A stretch of DNA of 45,356 nucleotides from Nostoc sp. LEGE 06077 (GTDB lineage: Bacteria > Cyanobacteriota > Cyanobacteriia > Cyanobacteriales > Nostocaceae): assembly GCF_015207705.1 (NCBI RefSeq), contig NZ_JADEWI010000051.1:1-45356 (forward strand), in the 5' to 3' direction. Shown here in pieces: positions 28,612 to 37,479 of this stretch (position 1 is the stretch's first letter; every line of letters starts with the position of its first letter). The notes beneath the pieces were generated by a model. That model was not told the DNA's origin. It ran no database searches and saw only the letters and a list, made by a program, of their open reading frames with translations. A program made the translations under genes and the position numbers.

Positions 28612-29075
28612 ATAGCAAAGGTAAAAGATAGAAGGAAGGAACTAGAGGCTAGGGACTAGGGACTAGAGGCTAGAGGCTAGGGACTAGACTTTTTTACTCA
28701 GCACTCAGTACTTAGCATGGATTTTAGCCCCGCTACGCTAACAGCACTTTTGTCAGGTAGAAGGCATAGATTAATTTTTATTAATAATTGATTGTACCTT
28801 TTACCTTTTATAAAAATCACTAGCAAATATTGATTAATGAAAGTAACAGCAAAGTTAGCAGATGCCAGAGTCTTTGGCTGTCTCTTTTACAATTGTGCTA
28901 CGTGTCAGGGAAAAACCCTGCTGATGAACTAGAGGGGCTACCCGCACCATTAGGTGTGGAAAACCCCCCATTTGTAATACATCGCATCTGTAGTCAGGCT
29001 CAATTTGCGGATAAAGGACAAAGTATTGAAGGTTTTAATTTCATACTTCATACTTTAGACTTCATAGTTTCTTAT
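28612..29075. other. dnaJ-dnaK gap of 464 bp with repeats
   Basis: It contains the heptamer array at 28641-28689 and a small hairpin (CAGGG/CCCTG around 28906-28920). The stretch 28890-28990 has a C/G-rich look unlike its surroundings and may be a decayed element. A plus-strand ORF over 28830-29171 runs into dnaK and is not believed. The dnaJ promoter should lie in this gap if dnaJ is not read from dnaK. Confidence 0.5.
28641..28689. repeat. Seven-unit heptamer array (ActagAg/GctaGgg)
   Basis: Exact 7-nt register: ACTAGAG, GCTAGGG, ACTAGGG, ACTAGAG, GCTAGAG, GCTAGGG, ACTAGAC. The consensus is RCTAGRG. A clear STRR-type tandem repeat just upstream of dnaJ. Confidence 0.85.
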
Positions 29076-31037
29076 TTAGTCTATCGCCTCATAATCAGCT
29101 TGTGCAGTCATTTCCTCATCAAAATCAAAATTAAACTGTGGTATTACAGTCCCACTCGCCGGATTTTCTGATTGAGAAGTTAATACTGATTCTGAACCTT
29201 CTTCACCGTCATCAGTATTTTGACCGTTAGCGCGGTTATAAACATCAGCACCGATCGCAAATAGGGTTTGCTGGAAGTCATCTAGGCAATTTTGAAATTC
29301 TTGCAGCGAAATGCTGGGATTAGTCATCACAGCTTGAAGTTGGACAAATTTTTCATGAGCTAAACTCTTCATCTGCTCACCAATAAAGTTGCCATTATCC
29401 TTCAAGGTGGATTCGTAACTGAATACTAGATTATCTGCTTGGTTTTTGAGTTCAACAAATTCCTTGCGTTTTTTGTCTTCATCAGCAAATGCTTCAGCTT
29501 CTTGGCGCATCCGTTCAACTTCATTAGTACTTAAACCACCGGTATTAGTGATCCGAATGCTTTGCTCTCGACCAGTCCCTTTATCTTGTGCGCCAACCTT
29601 GAGGATACCGTTCACATCGATTTCAAAAGACACTTCAATTTGCGGTACACCACGGGGAGCCGGGGGAATCCCTGCTAACAAAAACTTACCCAGACTTTTA
29701 TTATCCCGCGCCATTGCTCGTTCCCCTTGAAGAACGTGAATTTCTACCGAAGTTTGACCATCAATAGCCGTGGAAAAAACTTGGGATTTGCTGGTGGGAA
29801 TTGTCGTGTTGCGTTCGATAATTTTCGTAAATACTTCGCCCAGGGTTTCAATACCCAAAGATAGGGGAGTGACATCTAATAACAAAAGATTATCAACTTC
29901 GCCACCCAGAACTCCAGCTTGAATTGCAGCGCCCAATGCTACAGCTTCATCAGGGTTAATTGAGCGATCGGGAGCTTTACCATTAAAAAATTTTATTAAA
30001 GCGTTTTGAACGGCGGGAATGCGGGTAGAACCACCAACTAAAATAATTCTGTCAATATTTTGTGGTTTAAGGTCAGCATCTTTGAGAGATTGAATCATCG
30101 GTTCGATGGTAGCTTCAATCAAACTTGCAGCTAGTTCCTCAAATTTAGAACGGCTAAGTTCCATTTCTAGGTGCTTTGGCCCGGTTTCATCAGCAGTGAT
30201 AAAAGGCAAGTTGATCGAGGTACTAGCCATACTGGATAGTTCAATTTTGGCTTTTTCCGCTGCTTCCCGCAGACGCTGCAAAGCCATTTTATCTTGGGCG
30301 AGGTTAATTTTTTCTTGTTCCTGGAAGCGTTCAATCATCCAGCGCACAATACAGTTATCGAAGTCATCACCACCGAGTTGATTGTTTCCGCTAGTAGCTT
30401 TGACTTCAAAAACTCCATCGCCTAGTTGCAGAATGGAGACATCGAAAGTACCGCCGCCCAAGTCAAAAACTAGAATTAGTTGCTCTTGGTCTTGTTTATC
30501 TAACCCAAAAGCTAAAGCAGCCGCAGTAGGTTCATTAATGATGCGTAATACTTCTAAACCGGCAATTGTGCCAGCATCTTTAGTGGCTTGTCGTTGGGCA
30601 TCGGTGAAATATGCTGGTACGGTAATTACTGCTTGTGTGACAGTTTCACCCAAAAAATTTTCTGCGTCCTGCTTTAGTTTTTGCAGAATCATCGCGGAAA
30701 TTTCTTGTGGTGTGTAATTTTTGCCACGAATCTGGACATCAACAGTTTCATCTCGACCTTTGACACAGTTGTAGGGAACGCGATCGCGTTCTTGTTCTGT
30801 ATCTTCCCAACGACGGCCGATGAATCGTTTGATACTATAGACTGTATTTTCGGCATTAGTTACGGCTTGGCGTTTTGCCAGCTGACCGACCAAGCGATCG
30901 CCACCCTTGCCAAATCCCACGATACTAGGAGTGGTTCGTCCGCCTTCAGAATTGGCGATCACAATTGGTTGACCACCTTCTAAAACTGCGACGCAACTGT
31001 TAGTCGTGCCTAAGTCGATCCCAATAACTTTTCCCAT
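29076..31037 (-). CDS. dnaK: Chaperone DnaK (Hsp70)
   Basis: ATG 31037 gives the canonical [22 protein letters not shown] (in parts: [21 protein letters not shown]); the frame opens 20 codons earlier but that leader is not family-like. The nucleotide-binding domain contains [44 protein letters not shown]-type [14 protein letters not shown] and [10 protein letters not shown]. The interdomain linker is [17 protein letters not shown]. The substrate domain has the [15 protein letters not shown] segment and a helical lid, followed by an acidic tail ending [16 protein letters not shown]. 653 aa, full length. It follows grpE on the same strand with a 215 bp gap that holds a hairpin. Which cyanobacterial DnaK paralogue this is cannot be told here. 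Confidence 0.96.
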   Translation of the reverse strand: MGKVIGIDLGTTNSCVAVLEGGQPIVIANSEGGRTTPSIVGFGKGGDRLVGQLAKRQAVTNAENTVYSIKRFIGRRWEDTEQERDRVPYNCVKGRDETVDVQIRGKNYTPQEISAMILQKLKQDAENFLGETVTQAVITVPAYFTDAQRQATKDAGTIAGLEVLRIINEPTAAALAFGLDKQDQEQLILVFDLGGGTFDVSILQLGDGVFEVKATSGNNQLGGDDFDNCIVRWMIERFQEQEKINLAQDKMALQRLREAAEKAKIELSSMASTSINLPFITADETGPKHLEMELSRSKFEELAASLIEATIEPMIQSLKDADLKPQNIDRIILVGGSTRIPAVQNALIKFFNGKAPDRSINPDEAVALGAAIQAGVLGGEVDNLLLLDVTPLSLGIETLGEVFTKIIERNTTIPTSKSQVFSTAIDGQTSVEIHVLQGERAMARDNKSLGKFLLAGIPPAPRGVPQIEVSFEIDVNGILKVGAQDKGTGREQSIRITNTGGLSTNEVERMRQEAEAFADEDKKRKEFVELKNQADNLVFSYESTLKDNGNFIGEQMKSLAHEKFVQLQAVMTNPSISLQEFQNCLDDFQQTLFAIGADVYNRANGQNTDDGEEGSESVLTSQSENPASGTVIPQFNFDFDEEMTAQADYEAID

Positions 31038-31107
31038 ACTTACAGTATTTGTACTGAATGCTTTTCGCGTAGTGTTGTACGGGATATCTACGGGCAAGAA
31101 ATCAAGC

Positions 31108-31141
31108 GTAAGGGTGTAGGTGAAAACTTGAACACCCTTAC
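31108..31141. promoter_or_regulatory. Hairpin in the grpE-dnaK gap
   Basis: GTAAGGGTGT (31108-31117) pairs perfectly with ACACCCTTAC (31132-31141), loop 14 nt. It lies 71 nt upstream of the dnaK start, with no T-run on the minus strand, so it looks more like a leader or processing structure than a terminator. Confidence 0.45.
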
Positions 31142-31161
31142 ATCCTTTCTTCTAGAACATT

Positions 31162-31230
31162 AAAATCAAAAGTCAAAAGTTAAAAGCATGATTTGTTTGT
31201 TTTGACTTTTTACTTTTAACTTTTTACTTG
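31162..31230. repeat. A/T heptamer repeat (aaaagtc/aaaagtt and complement)
   Basis: Units AAAATCA, AAAGTCA, AAAGTTA in tandem at 31162-31186 are mirrored by TTTGACT, TTTTACT, TTTAACT, TTTTACT at 31201-31230, making an imperfect inverted structure just before the grpE stop. Confidence 0.6.
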
Positions 31231-31252
31231 AAGTAAGGCAAGCAAAGACAGT

Positions 31253-32002
31253 TTAACTGTTAGCTGGACTCGACTGATCTTCTTGTGCAGACGGTGTATC
31301 CTCCTTCGGAGCAGCCACCTTGACCATTGCATGACGTAGCACGCGATCGCCTATATAATATCCGCGTACTAACTCTTCTAACACTGTTCCTTCCGGATGT
31401 TCATCCGTAGGTTCGCGCATTACTGCTTCATGGAGGTTAGGATCGAACTGTTCACCTTCCGGTCGCATGGGTGATACACCTAAGCGTTTTAAGGAATCTA
31501 CTAATTGTTTATAAACTCCTTGATAACTTTTGTGAATTGTCATCTCGCCATCGCTTTGGGGCTTCAGGTGCGCTCGCGCCCGTTCAAAATTATCTACCAC
31601 TGGCAGTAATTCCAGAATTGTGTTCCGCTTCACTTGTGCGTCTAGCTCTTCTTTTTCTTTGCTAGTACGTTTGCGGTAATTCTCAAAATCTGCCGCAATC
31701 CGCATGTACTGAGTACTACGTTCCTCTACCTGCACCTTGAGAGACTCAATTTGTTGAGTCAATTCTGTCAAAGCTGCTGTATCTGTTTGTGTTTTATCGG
31801 TTGCAGCGAAGCCATCTTCTTGATTGAGCGCAGCCGTATCTCCTGATACATTGCTTGTGGCTGCCACTTGCTCAGTAACCTCGCTGCCAGATTCGTTGGA
31901 GTCTATTTGGGCTGGAGAGTCGCTCATCATTTCTTGCTTTACCTCTATTGGTTCACCCAATTGCTGGCTTGTATTGTTTACCTGTTTATTTTCGTCCATC
32001 AT
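31253..32002 (-). CDS. grpE: Nucleotide exchange factor GrpE
   Basis: The 249-residue protein has a long acidic, low-complexity N-terminus (1-85), then the coiled-coil helix ([19 protein letters not shown]). It continues with the family motif [22 protein letters not shown] and a C-terminal beta domain: [15 protein letters not shown], then [20 protein letters not shown] and HAMVKVA. It exchanges ADP for ATP on DnaK. The ATG at 32002 is taken; the next codon is also ATG. Upstream of dnaK on the same strand and divergent from pilB. No CIRCE element was found in its upstream region. Confidence 0.95.
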   Translation of the reverse strand: MMDENKQVNNTSQQLGEPIEVKQEMMSDSPAQIDSNESGSEVTEQVAATSNVSGDTAALNQEDGFAATDKTQTDTAALTELTQQIESLKVQVEERSTQYMRIAADFENYRKRTSKEKEELDAQVKRNTILELLPVVDNFERARAHLKPQSDGEMTIHKSYQGVYKQLVDSLKRLGVSPMRPEGEQFDPNLHEAVMREPTDEHPEGTVLEELVRGYYIGDRVLRHAMVKVAAPKEDTPSAQEDQSSPANS

Positions 32003-32164
32003 TGTCGCTTCCAGATACTATTGAGGACAATAAATCACCGCAAAGGTAGATTTTCTTGTCAACATTCTTCTGGAAGTGATGTCACCGTCATTTTATTGTG
32101 ACAAATGGTGAACATCTTAGCGTATACACGCTGAGGACGGGAACCCGAACGACAAAGGATGAAG

Positions 32165-32205
32165 TGTGAATTATGAAGCCTGAAATTTATACTTCATAAT
32201 TCACA
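32165..32205. repeat. 14-bp inverted repeat between grpE and pilB
   Basis: TGTGAATTATGAAG (32165-32178) is exactly complementary to CTTCATAATTCACA (32192-32205), with a 13-nt spacer. Built from CTTCATA/TTCACAC-type heptamers that also occur near 2900, 16095 and 29040. Confidence 0.75.
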
Positions 32206-32305
32206 CCTCAGACTTCAATCGAAATTTTATTAAGTTTAAATGAAAATTCTGTGCCGTAGCTTGGGAATACTCTAATCAGAGGTTTTCCCCACTAATTGCT
32301 CACCT

Positions 32306-34318
32306 ATGACTCAATCGTCACCACAACGGCGCAGTACCGCGCTCACGACCCGAACAGAGTTTTCGCCATTCGGCAGTAAGCTAGTGCAATCTGGCTATGT
32401 TAATAGCGAACAGATGAGACAGGCACTGATTGAAAGTCGCAAATCTGGCAGACCCCTGACGGAAGTGCTGGAGTCGATCACTGGGCGACAACTATCGCCT
32501 GAATTTCTTAGGCAGTATAAAAAACAACAGCTATTTGAACTTAAAATACTATACGGCGTTGAATCCCTAGATCCGGAAGTCAATAATATTGGCAATACGA
32601 ATGTCGGGAGTCTTATTGAAACTCTCATCCCGGTAGATATTTGTCGTCGCCATCGCTTAGTACCCTTATCAAAAAGTGAAGACCAAAACCCACCAAGCGT
32701 TTTAGTGGCAATGGTCGATCCAGATAACTTAGAAGCTTCCGATGACCTAAATCGCATCTTGCGCCCCCAAGGCTTGGCATTGCAGCGGATGGTGATCACT
32801 CAGGAAGATTATCAGCAGCTAATCAACCAATTTTTGGATGAGATGGCTGTCAAGCAAAAGCATCTGGAACAAGAAAAGTTTACAGATATTAATCAGGATT
32901 TAGAAAATCTTGGCAATCTAGATATCCAAGATGCGCCGGATGAAATGGAAGCTGATCTGGGATCGGCGATGAAAGGAGCAGAAGATGCTCCAGTCATCAA
33001 CTTAGTTAACAGAATCCTGGCGAAGGCTTTGCATGAGAAGGTTTCTGATATTCACGTTGAACCTCAAGAAGAAAACTTACGCATTCGTTTTCGTAAGGAT
33101 GGTGTATTGAGTGAAGCCTTCGATCCCTTGCCGAAAAAAATTATCCCGGCGGTCACAGCCCGATTTAAAATTATTGCCAGCTTAGATATTGCTGAAAGAC
33201 GGATGCCCCAAGATGGACGTATTCGTCGGATGTTTGAAGGTAGAAAGGTAGACTTTCGGGTGAATACCTTACCCAGTCGCTACGGGGAAAAAGTAGTACT
33301 GCGGATTTTGGATAACTCATCTACTCAATTGGGATTGAATAAGTTAATCACCGATCCGGAAACATTGGGTATTGTCCAAGAGATGGTGAGTCGTCCCTTT
33401 GGTCTAATTTTGGTGACTGGGCCAACTGGTTCTGGTAAAACTACTTCGCTGTATTCGGCATTGTCAGAAAAAAACTCACCTGGGATCAATATCAGTACGG
33501 TTGAAGACCCGATTGAGTATAGTTTGCCAGGGATTACCCAAGTACAGGTTATCCGGGAAAAAGGACTGGACTTTGCTACAGCACTGCGGGCTTTCTTACG
33601 ACAAGATCCAGATGTGTTGCTAGTAGGGGAAACACGGGATAAAGAAACCGCTAAAACCGCGATTGAGGCTGCCTTAACAGGTCACTTAGTATTAACGACC
33701 TTACACACTAACGATGCACCAGGTGCGATCGCTCGTTTGGGAGAAATGGGCATTGAACCATTCATGGTTTCTAGTTCCTTAATTGGTGTTTTGGCACAAC
33801 GTTTAGTGCGACGTGTCTGCTCTGAATGTCGCATTCCTTATACTCCAAGCACAGAAGAACTAGCTCGCTATGGCCTCTCTGCTGCTGGTGATGTGGAACT
33901 CACATTCTACAAAGCTAATACTTTAACTACAGAAGCCTTAACAGAAGCCAAAGCCAAAAATCATGTTTGCCCAACTTGTAATGGGATTGGGTACAAAGGA
34001 CGCTGCGGTGTTTATGAAGTCATGCGCGTCACCGAAAACCTCCAAACCTTAATTAACCAAGAAGCACCTACAGAACGCATTAAAGAAGTGGCTGTAGAAG
34101 AAGGGATGAAAACCTTGTTGGCCTACAGCTTAGATTTAGTGCGTCAAGGAGCCACCACCTTAGAAGAGGTTGATCGGGTGACATTTACCGATACAGGCTT
34201 GGAGGCAGAATTAAGAGCCAAACGTAAGAGTGGGCTGACTTGTCGAACTTGCAGTGCTGAACTTCAGCCGGAATGGCTGGATTGTCCCTACTGTATGACA
34301 CCCAGATTTCAAGATTAA
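32306..34318 (+). CDS. pilB: Type IV pilus assembly ATPase PilB
   Basis: This 670-residue hexameric ATPase powers pilus extension, needed for motility and DNA uptake. An N-terminal MshEN-type domain (about 20-175) is followed by the N2 and ATPase domains: Walker A GPTGSGKTT near residue 372, the Asp box around STVEDPIEYSLPGITQ, Walker B-like RQDPDVLLVGETRD, and the His box LVLTTLHTNDAPGA. A tetra-Cys zinc site is formed by CSEC and CPTC. After it a further CRTC ... CPYC zinc-ribbon closes the protein. First of the pilB-pilT-pilC operon, with pilT 58 nt downstream. Confidence 0.96.
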   Translation: MTQSSPQRRSTALTTRTEFSPFGSKLVQSGYVNSEQMRQALIESRKSGRPLTEVLESITGRQLSPEFLRQYKKQQLFELKILYGVESLDPEVNNIGNTNVGSLIETLIPVDICRRHRLVPLSKSEDQNPPSVLVAMVDPDNLEASDDLNRILRPQGLALQRMVITQEDYQQLINQFLDEMAVKQKHLEQEKFTDINQDLENLGNLDIQDAPDEMEADLGSAMKGAEDAPVINLVNRILAKALHEKVSDIHVEPQEENLRIRFRKDGVLSEAFDPLPKKIIPAVTARFKIIASLDIAERRMPQDGRIRRMFEGRKVDFRVNTLPSRYGEKVVLRILDNSSTQLGLNKLITDPETLGIVQEMVSRPFGLILVTGPTGSGKTTSLYSALSEKNSPGINISTVEDPIEYSLPGITQVQVIREKGLDFATALRAFLRQDPDVLLVGETRDKETAKTAIEAALTGHLVLTTLHTNDAPGAIARLGEMGIEPFMVSSSLIGVLAQRLVRRVCSECRIPYTPSTEELARYGLSAAGDVELTFYKANTLTTEALTEAKAKNHVCPTCNGIGYKGRCGVYEVMRVTENLQTLINQEAPTERIKEVAVEEGMKTLLAYSLDLVRQGATTLEEVDRVTFTDTGLEAELRAKRKSGLTCRTCSAELQPEWLDCPYCMTPRFQD

Positions 34319-34345
34319 TCAATGGTCAAGACAAATGACCATTGA
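34319..34345. repeat. Inverted repeat in the pilB-pilT gap
   Basis: TCAATGGTCA (34319-34328) pairs with TGACCATTGA (34336-34345), spacer 7 nt. It directly follows the pilB stop, belongs to the CCATTGA heptamer family, and has no T-run after it. Confidence 0.65.
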
Positions 34346-34376
34346 CAAAAACAAATAACAAAAAGGAAATAGAACG

Positions 34377-35495
34377 ATGGAAATGATGATTGAAGACATG
34401 ATGGAGCAAATGATTGAAATGGGTGGTTCGGATATGCACTTATCCGCAGGTTTGCCTCCCTACTTCCGCATCAGTGGCAAACTTACACCTATCGGTGATC
34501 AGATATTAACTGCTGATCAATGCCAAAGATTAATCTTTAGTATGCTCAACAATAGCCAGCGGAAAACTCTAGAACAAAACTGGGAGTTAGATTGTTCTTA
34601 TGGTGTCAAGGGTTTAGCTCGTTTTCGGGTGAATGTTTATAAAGAACGCGGCGCTTATGCTGCTTGTTTACGGGCGTTAAGTTCCAAAATTCCTAACTTT
34701 GAAAAATTGGGTCTACCAGATGTAGTCAGGGAAATGGCAGATAAGCCTAGAGGGTTAATTTTAGTGACAGGCCCTACAGGTTCTGGCAAAACAACAACCC
34801 TAGCGGCAATCATTGACTTGATTAACCGCACTAAAGCAGAACATATTTTGACCGTAGAAGACCCAATTGAATTTGTCTATGAACCAGTGAAAAGCTTGGT
34901 TCACCAACGACAACTTGGTGAAGATACAAAAAGCTTTGCTAACGCCTTGAAAGCAGCTTTGCGGGAAGATCCAGATATTGTTCTGGTGGGGGAAATGCGA
35001 GATTTAGAAACGATTTCTTTGGCGATTTCCGCGGCAGAAACCGGACACTTGGTATTTGGGACACTACATACCAGTTCAGCCGCGCAAACAGTTGACCGGA
35101 TCATCGACGTTTTCCCCCATGAAAGACAAACTCAGGTGCGGGTGCAGTTATCGAACTCTCTAGTAGCAGTATTTAGCCAAACTTTAGTGTCGAAGAAAAA
35201 CCCCAAACCCGGAGAGTACGGCCGAGTTATGGCGCAAGAAATTCTGATTGTTACTCCTGCTATTTCTAACTTGATTAGAGAAGGCAAAACGTCACAAATT
35301 TACTCTGCTATTCAAACTGGTGGCAAATTGGGAATGCAAACTCTGGAGAAAGTTTTAGCAGATTATTACAAAGCTGGAACTATTTCTTTTGAAGCAGCTA
35401 TGTCTAAGACTTCTAAGCCAGATGAAATTCAACGTCTTATCGGTGCGGCAACGCCCTCAGCCGGAGCCAAACCCGGCGCTGCTAAAGCTCACTAA
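34377..35495 (+). CDS. pilT: Type IV pilus retraction ATPase PilT
   Basis: The 372-residue hexameric ATPase depolymerises pili and generates twitching force. The N-terminal PAS-like domain has GGSDMHLSAGLPPYFRISG. The ATPase core shows Walker A GPTGSGKTTT near residue 131, the Asp box LTVEDPIEFVYE, the Walker B region REDPDIVLVGEMRDLETI and the His box HLVFGTLHTSSAAQTVDRI. The PilT hallmark near the C-terminus, AIRNLIRE, is here AISNLIREGKTSQ. An Ala/Pro/Gly-rich tail ends the protein. AAGGA precedes the ATG. Middle gene of the pilBTC operon. Confidence 0.96.
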   Translation: MEMMIEDMMEQMIEMGGSDMHLSAGLPPYFRISGKLTPIGDQILTADQCQRLIFSMLNNSQRKTLEQNWELDCSYGVKGLARFRVNVYKERGAYAACLRALSSKIPNFEKLGLPDVVREMADKPRGLILVTGPTGSGKTTTLAAIIDLINRTKAEHILTVEDPIEFVYEPVKSLVHQRQLGEDTKSFANALKAALREDPDIVLVGEMRDLETISLAISAAETGHLVFGTLHTSSAAQTVDRIIDVFPHERQTQVRVQLSNSLVAVFSQTLVSKKNPKPGEYGRVMAQEILIVTPAISNLIREGKTSQIYSAIQTGGKLGMQTLEKVLADYYKAGTISFEAAMSKTSKPDEIQRLIGAATPSAGAKPGAAKAH

Positions 35496-35524
35496 AAATT
35501 ACATCTGTAATCAGAACTTCCGTG

Positions 35525-35556
35525 ATTAATAGTCAATCTAAATATTGACTATTAAT
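35525..35556. repeat. Inverted repeat in the pilT-pilC gap
   Basis: ATTAATAGTCAAT (35525-35537) and ATTGACTATTAAT (35544-35556) are exact complements with a 6-nt loop. AT-rich, with no T-run, inside an operon. Confidence 0.65.
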
Positions 35557-35600
35557 TACTACTTAGTGACCAAATTTAAAATTTTGAATTTATTATATCT

Positions 35601-36824
35601 ATGCCAACCTTTGTTGCCCGAATTCGGGATGCCCAAGGAAAATCTCGAACAGAAAAAATTGTTGCTGAATCTTTAGCACAAGCCCGGACTAATCTCAGAG
35701 ATAAAGGTTTTGTCGTCCAAGAATTAAAACAATCTCAAGGCTTCGCAGTCAGTCTTGACTTGAAAAAAATTCAGAATTCCTTTGTTAAGGTTCCGATTAA
35801 AGAAAAAGCTGTTTTTTCTCGACAACTTGCTACTTTGGTGAATGCCGGAGTCGCAATTGTCAGAGGTTTGGGGGTGCTATCTGATCAGTGTACCAATCCT
35901 AAAATGAAACAAGCACTTATTGATATTAGCAATGATGTGCAAAGCGGTGTAAATCTTTCTGATTCTATGCGTAAGCATCCTGACTGTTTTGATGGTTTGT
36001 ATGTCAGCATGATTCAGGCTGGGGAAGTAGGGGGGGTTTTGGATGAAGTACTCAATCGTTTAGCAAAATTATTAGAGGATGTAGCGAGATTACAAAACCA
36101 AATTAAATCAGCACTAGCTTATCCAACGGTGGTAGGTTTTATCGCTGTTAGTATCTTTGTTGGTATGACAGTTTTTCTTTTACCTATTTTTGCGAAAATC
36201 TTCATAGAAATAGGTACAGAACTACCTCCTTTAACGCAATTTTTGATGACGTGTAGTGAAATCTTAAGAAGTTGGAAATCTTTTTTCATCGTTGGTGCCT
36301 TTATTGCCGCAAAATTTGCTTATGCACAATACTACAAAACACGCGTCGGTAGAGAAACAATTGATCGTTTATCTCTGAAAATGCCTTTGTTTGGTGATTT
36401 GATTCAAAAATCTGCCGTAGCTAGATTTAGCCGGACTTTTGGTTCTTTGACTCGTTCAGGGGTGCCAATTTTGACTTCTTTAGAAATTGTGCGAGATACA
36501 TCAGGAAATCAAGTAATTGCTAATGCTATTGATGCTGCTCGTGTAGAAATTCAACAAGGCGGGATGATTAGCATTGCTTTACAAAAAGCGAATGTCTTTC
36601 CAGCAATGTCCATACAAATGATTAGTATTGGGGAAGAAACGGGAGAATTAGATGGGATGTTAATGAAGGTTGCTGATTTCTATGAAGATGAAGTTGAGCA
36701 AGCAGTAAAAGCCCTAACTAGTGTTTTAGAACCAATTATGATTTTGGTTTTAGGCAGTATGGTTGGTACTATTTTGATGTCGATGTATCTGCCACTATTC
36801 AAAGTATTTGAAAAGCTGGGATAA
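35601..36824 (+). CDS. pilC: Type IV pilus inner-membrane platform protein PilC
   Basis: The 407-residue GspF-family protein is the membrane platform on which PilB and PilT act. The N-terminus MPTFVARIRDAQGKS is family-like. Two GspF cytoplasmic domains (about 70-190 and 275-395) carry FSRQLATLVNAGVAI and RFSRTFGSLTRSGVPI. Three membrane segments are visible (about 172-200, 222-240 and 375-400). LTSVLEPIMILVLGSMVGTI is the usual end motif. Full length. Last of the pilB-T-C run, followed by a weak hairpin. Confidence 0.95.
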   Translation: MPTFVARIRDAQGKSRTEKIVAESLAQARTNLRDKGFVVQELKQSQGFAVSLDLKKIQNSFVKVPIKEKAVFSRQLATLVNAGVAIVRGLGVLSDQCTNPKMKQALIDISNDVQSGVNLSDSMRKHPDCFDGLYVSMIQAGEVGGVLDEVLNRLAKLLEDVARLQNQIKSALAYPTVVGFIAVSIFVGMTVFLLPIFAKIFIEIGTELPPLTQFLMTCSEILRSWKSFFIVGAFIAAKFAYAQYYKTRVGRETIDRLSLKMPLFGDLIQKSAVARFSRTFGSLTRSGVPILTSLEIVRDTSGNQVIANAIDAARVEIQQGGMISIALQKANVFPAMSIQMISIGEETGELDGMLMKVADFYEDEVEQAVKALTSVLEPIMILVLGSMVGTILMSMYLPLFKVFEKLG

Positions 36825-36833
36825 AAGGCAAAG

Positions 36834-36859
36834 GGATGAAGTTATATCCTTCATCCTTT
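36834..36859 (+). terminator. Weak hairpin after pilC
   Basis: GGATGAAG (36834-36841) pairs with CTTCATCC (36849-36856), then TTTA. It may end or attenuate the pil transcript before the next gene. Confidence 0.4.
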
Positions 36860-36917
36860 ACACTAGCCGGTGGCAAGCCACCCAAAGGGTGTCTACATAC
36901 TTCTACTTTATAAAATT

Positions 36918-37475
36918 ATGCCTGTGCAAAAATCTCATTATGAAGCAAGCTTGGCAGAATATAGCAATCATCAAGCAGCGATCGCACTACTCAAACAACA
37001 TCGACCATACTTAGAAATGATTCCGAGTTTGCGTCGTCCAGATGAAAGTGTAATTACTATACCTCTGCCGATTATTCGTCTGCGTAATCATGTTTCTGCC
37101 ACAGTACAAGCAACTTGTTTACCCTGCGATGTGGCAATTTTAATGTGCGATCCAGAATGGAAAATTAAAACTGGAGCCGAAATTTTAATATTTATTCACC
37201 GTCCCCATGAAGACTTTTCTGATTTATTAGGACGCTGGCGACAAACCCAAGTTTGCTTAGATCAAGATTATGAATGGTTAATGCCGCCTCGCCATAGTCA
37301 TGTATTAAGTGAAGGGGCAAATACTGTATATCCGTTGTTTGTAGTATTTAGTGAAACATCAGAACGCATTCAACGAGGTTTGATAGGTGCAGAATTACCA
37401 TTTGTGATGCAAACATCATATTTATTGCTAGAAGAAGAGCGAAAAGATGAAGAGGGGCTAACCCATAGCCCCTAG
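36918..37475 (+). CDS. Conserved-looking hypothetical protein
   Basis: ATG 36918 (MPVQKSHYEASLAEYSNHQ) is chosen; a non-ATG start 16 codons earlier would read through the hairpin region after pilC. The 185-residue product has no signal peptide or membrane span. Visible features are a basic/aromatic N-terminal half (LLKQHRPYLEMIPSL), a central CLPCDVAILMCDPEWK stretch with three Cys, and DLLGRWRQTQVCLDQDY. I do not recognise a family. Position 93 nt after pilC on the same strand suggests, weakly, expression with the pilus genes. Confidence 0.7.
   Translation: MPVQKSHYEASLAEYSNHQAAIALLKQHRPYLEMIPSLRRPDESVITIPLPIIRLRNHVSATVQATCLPCDVAILMCDPEWKIKTGAEILIFIHRPHEDFSDLLGRWRQTQVCLDQDYEWLMPPRHSHVLSEGANTVYPLFVVFSETSERIQRGLIGAELPFVMQTSYLLLEEERKDEEGLTHSP
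37453..37473. terminator. Hairpin between convergent genes
   Basis: AGGGGCTA (37453-37460) pairs with TAGCCCCT (37466-37473), loop 5 nt. It overlaps the stop of the upstream gene and stands 7 nt from the end of the converging oxidoreductase gene, so it could stop transcripts from both sides. Confidence 0.55.
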
Positions 37476-37479
37476 CCGC

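Noticed and set aside
28690-28720. CIRCE-like GAGTGCTGAG upstream of dnaJ
   Set aside because: Only one arm resembles the element and it matches the AGTGCTG heptamer repeat family; the TTAGCACTC-N9-GAGTGCTAA palindrome is absent.
28830-29171. Plus-strand ORF of 113 aa between dnaJ and dnaK
   Set aside because: It begins at TTG, runs about 95 bp into the antisense of dnaK, and has no recognisable motif or Shine-Dalgarno.
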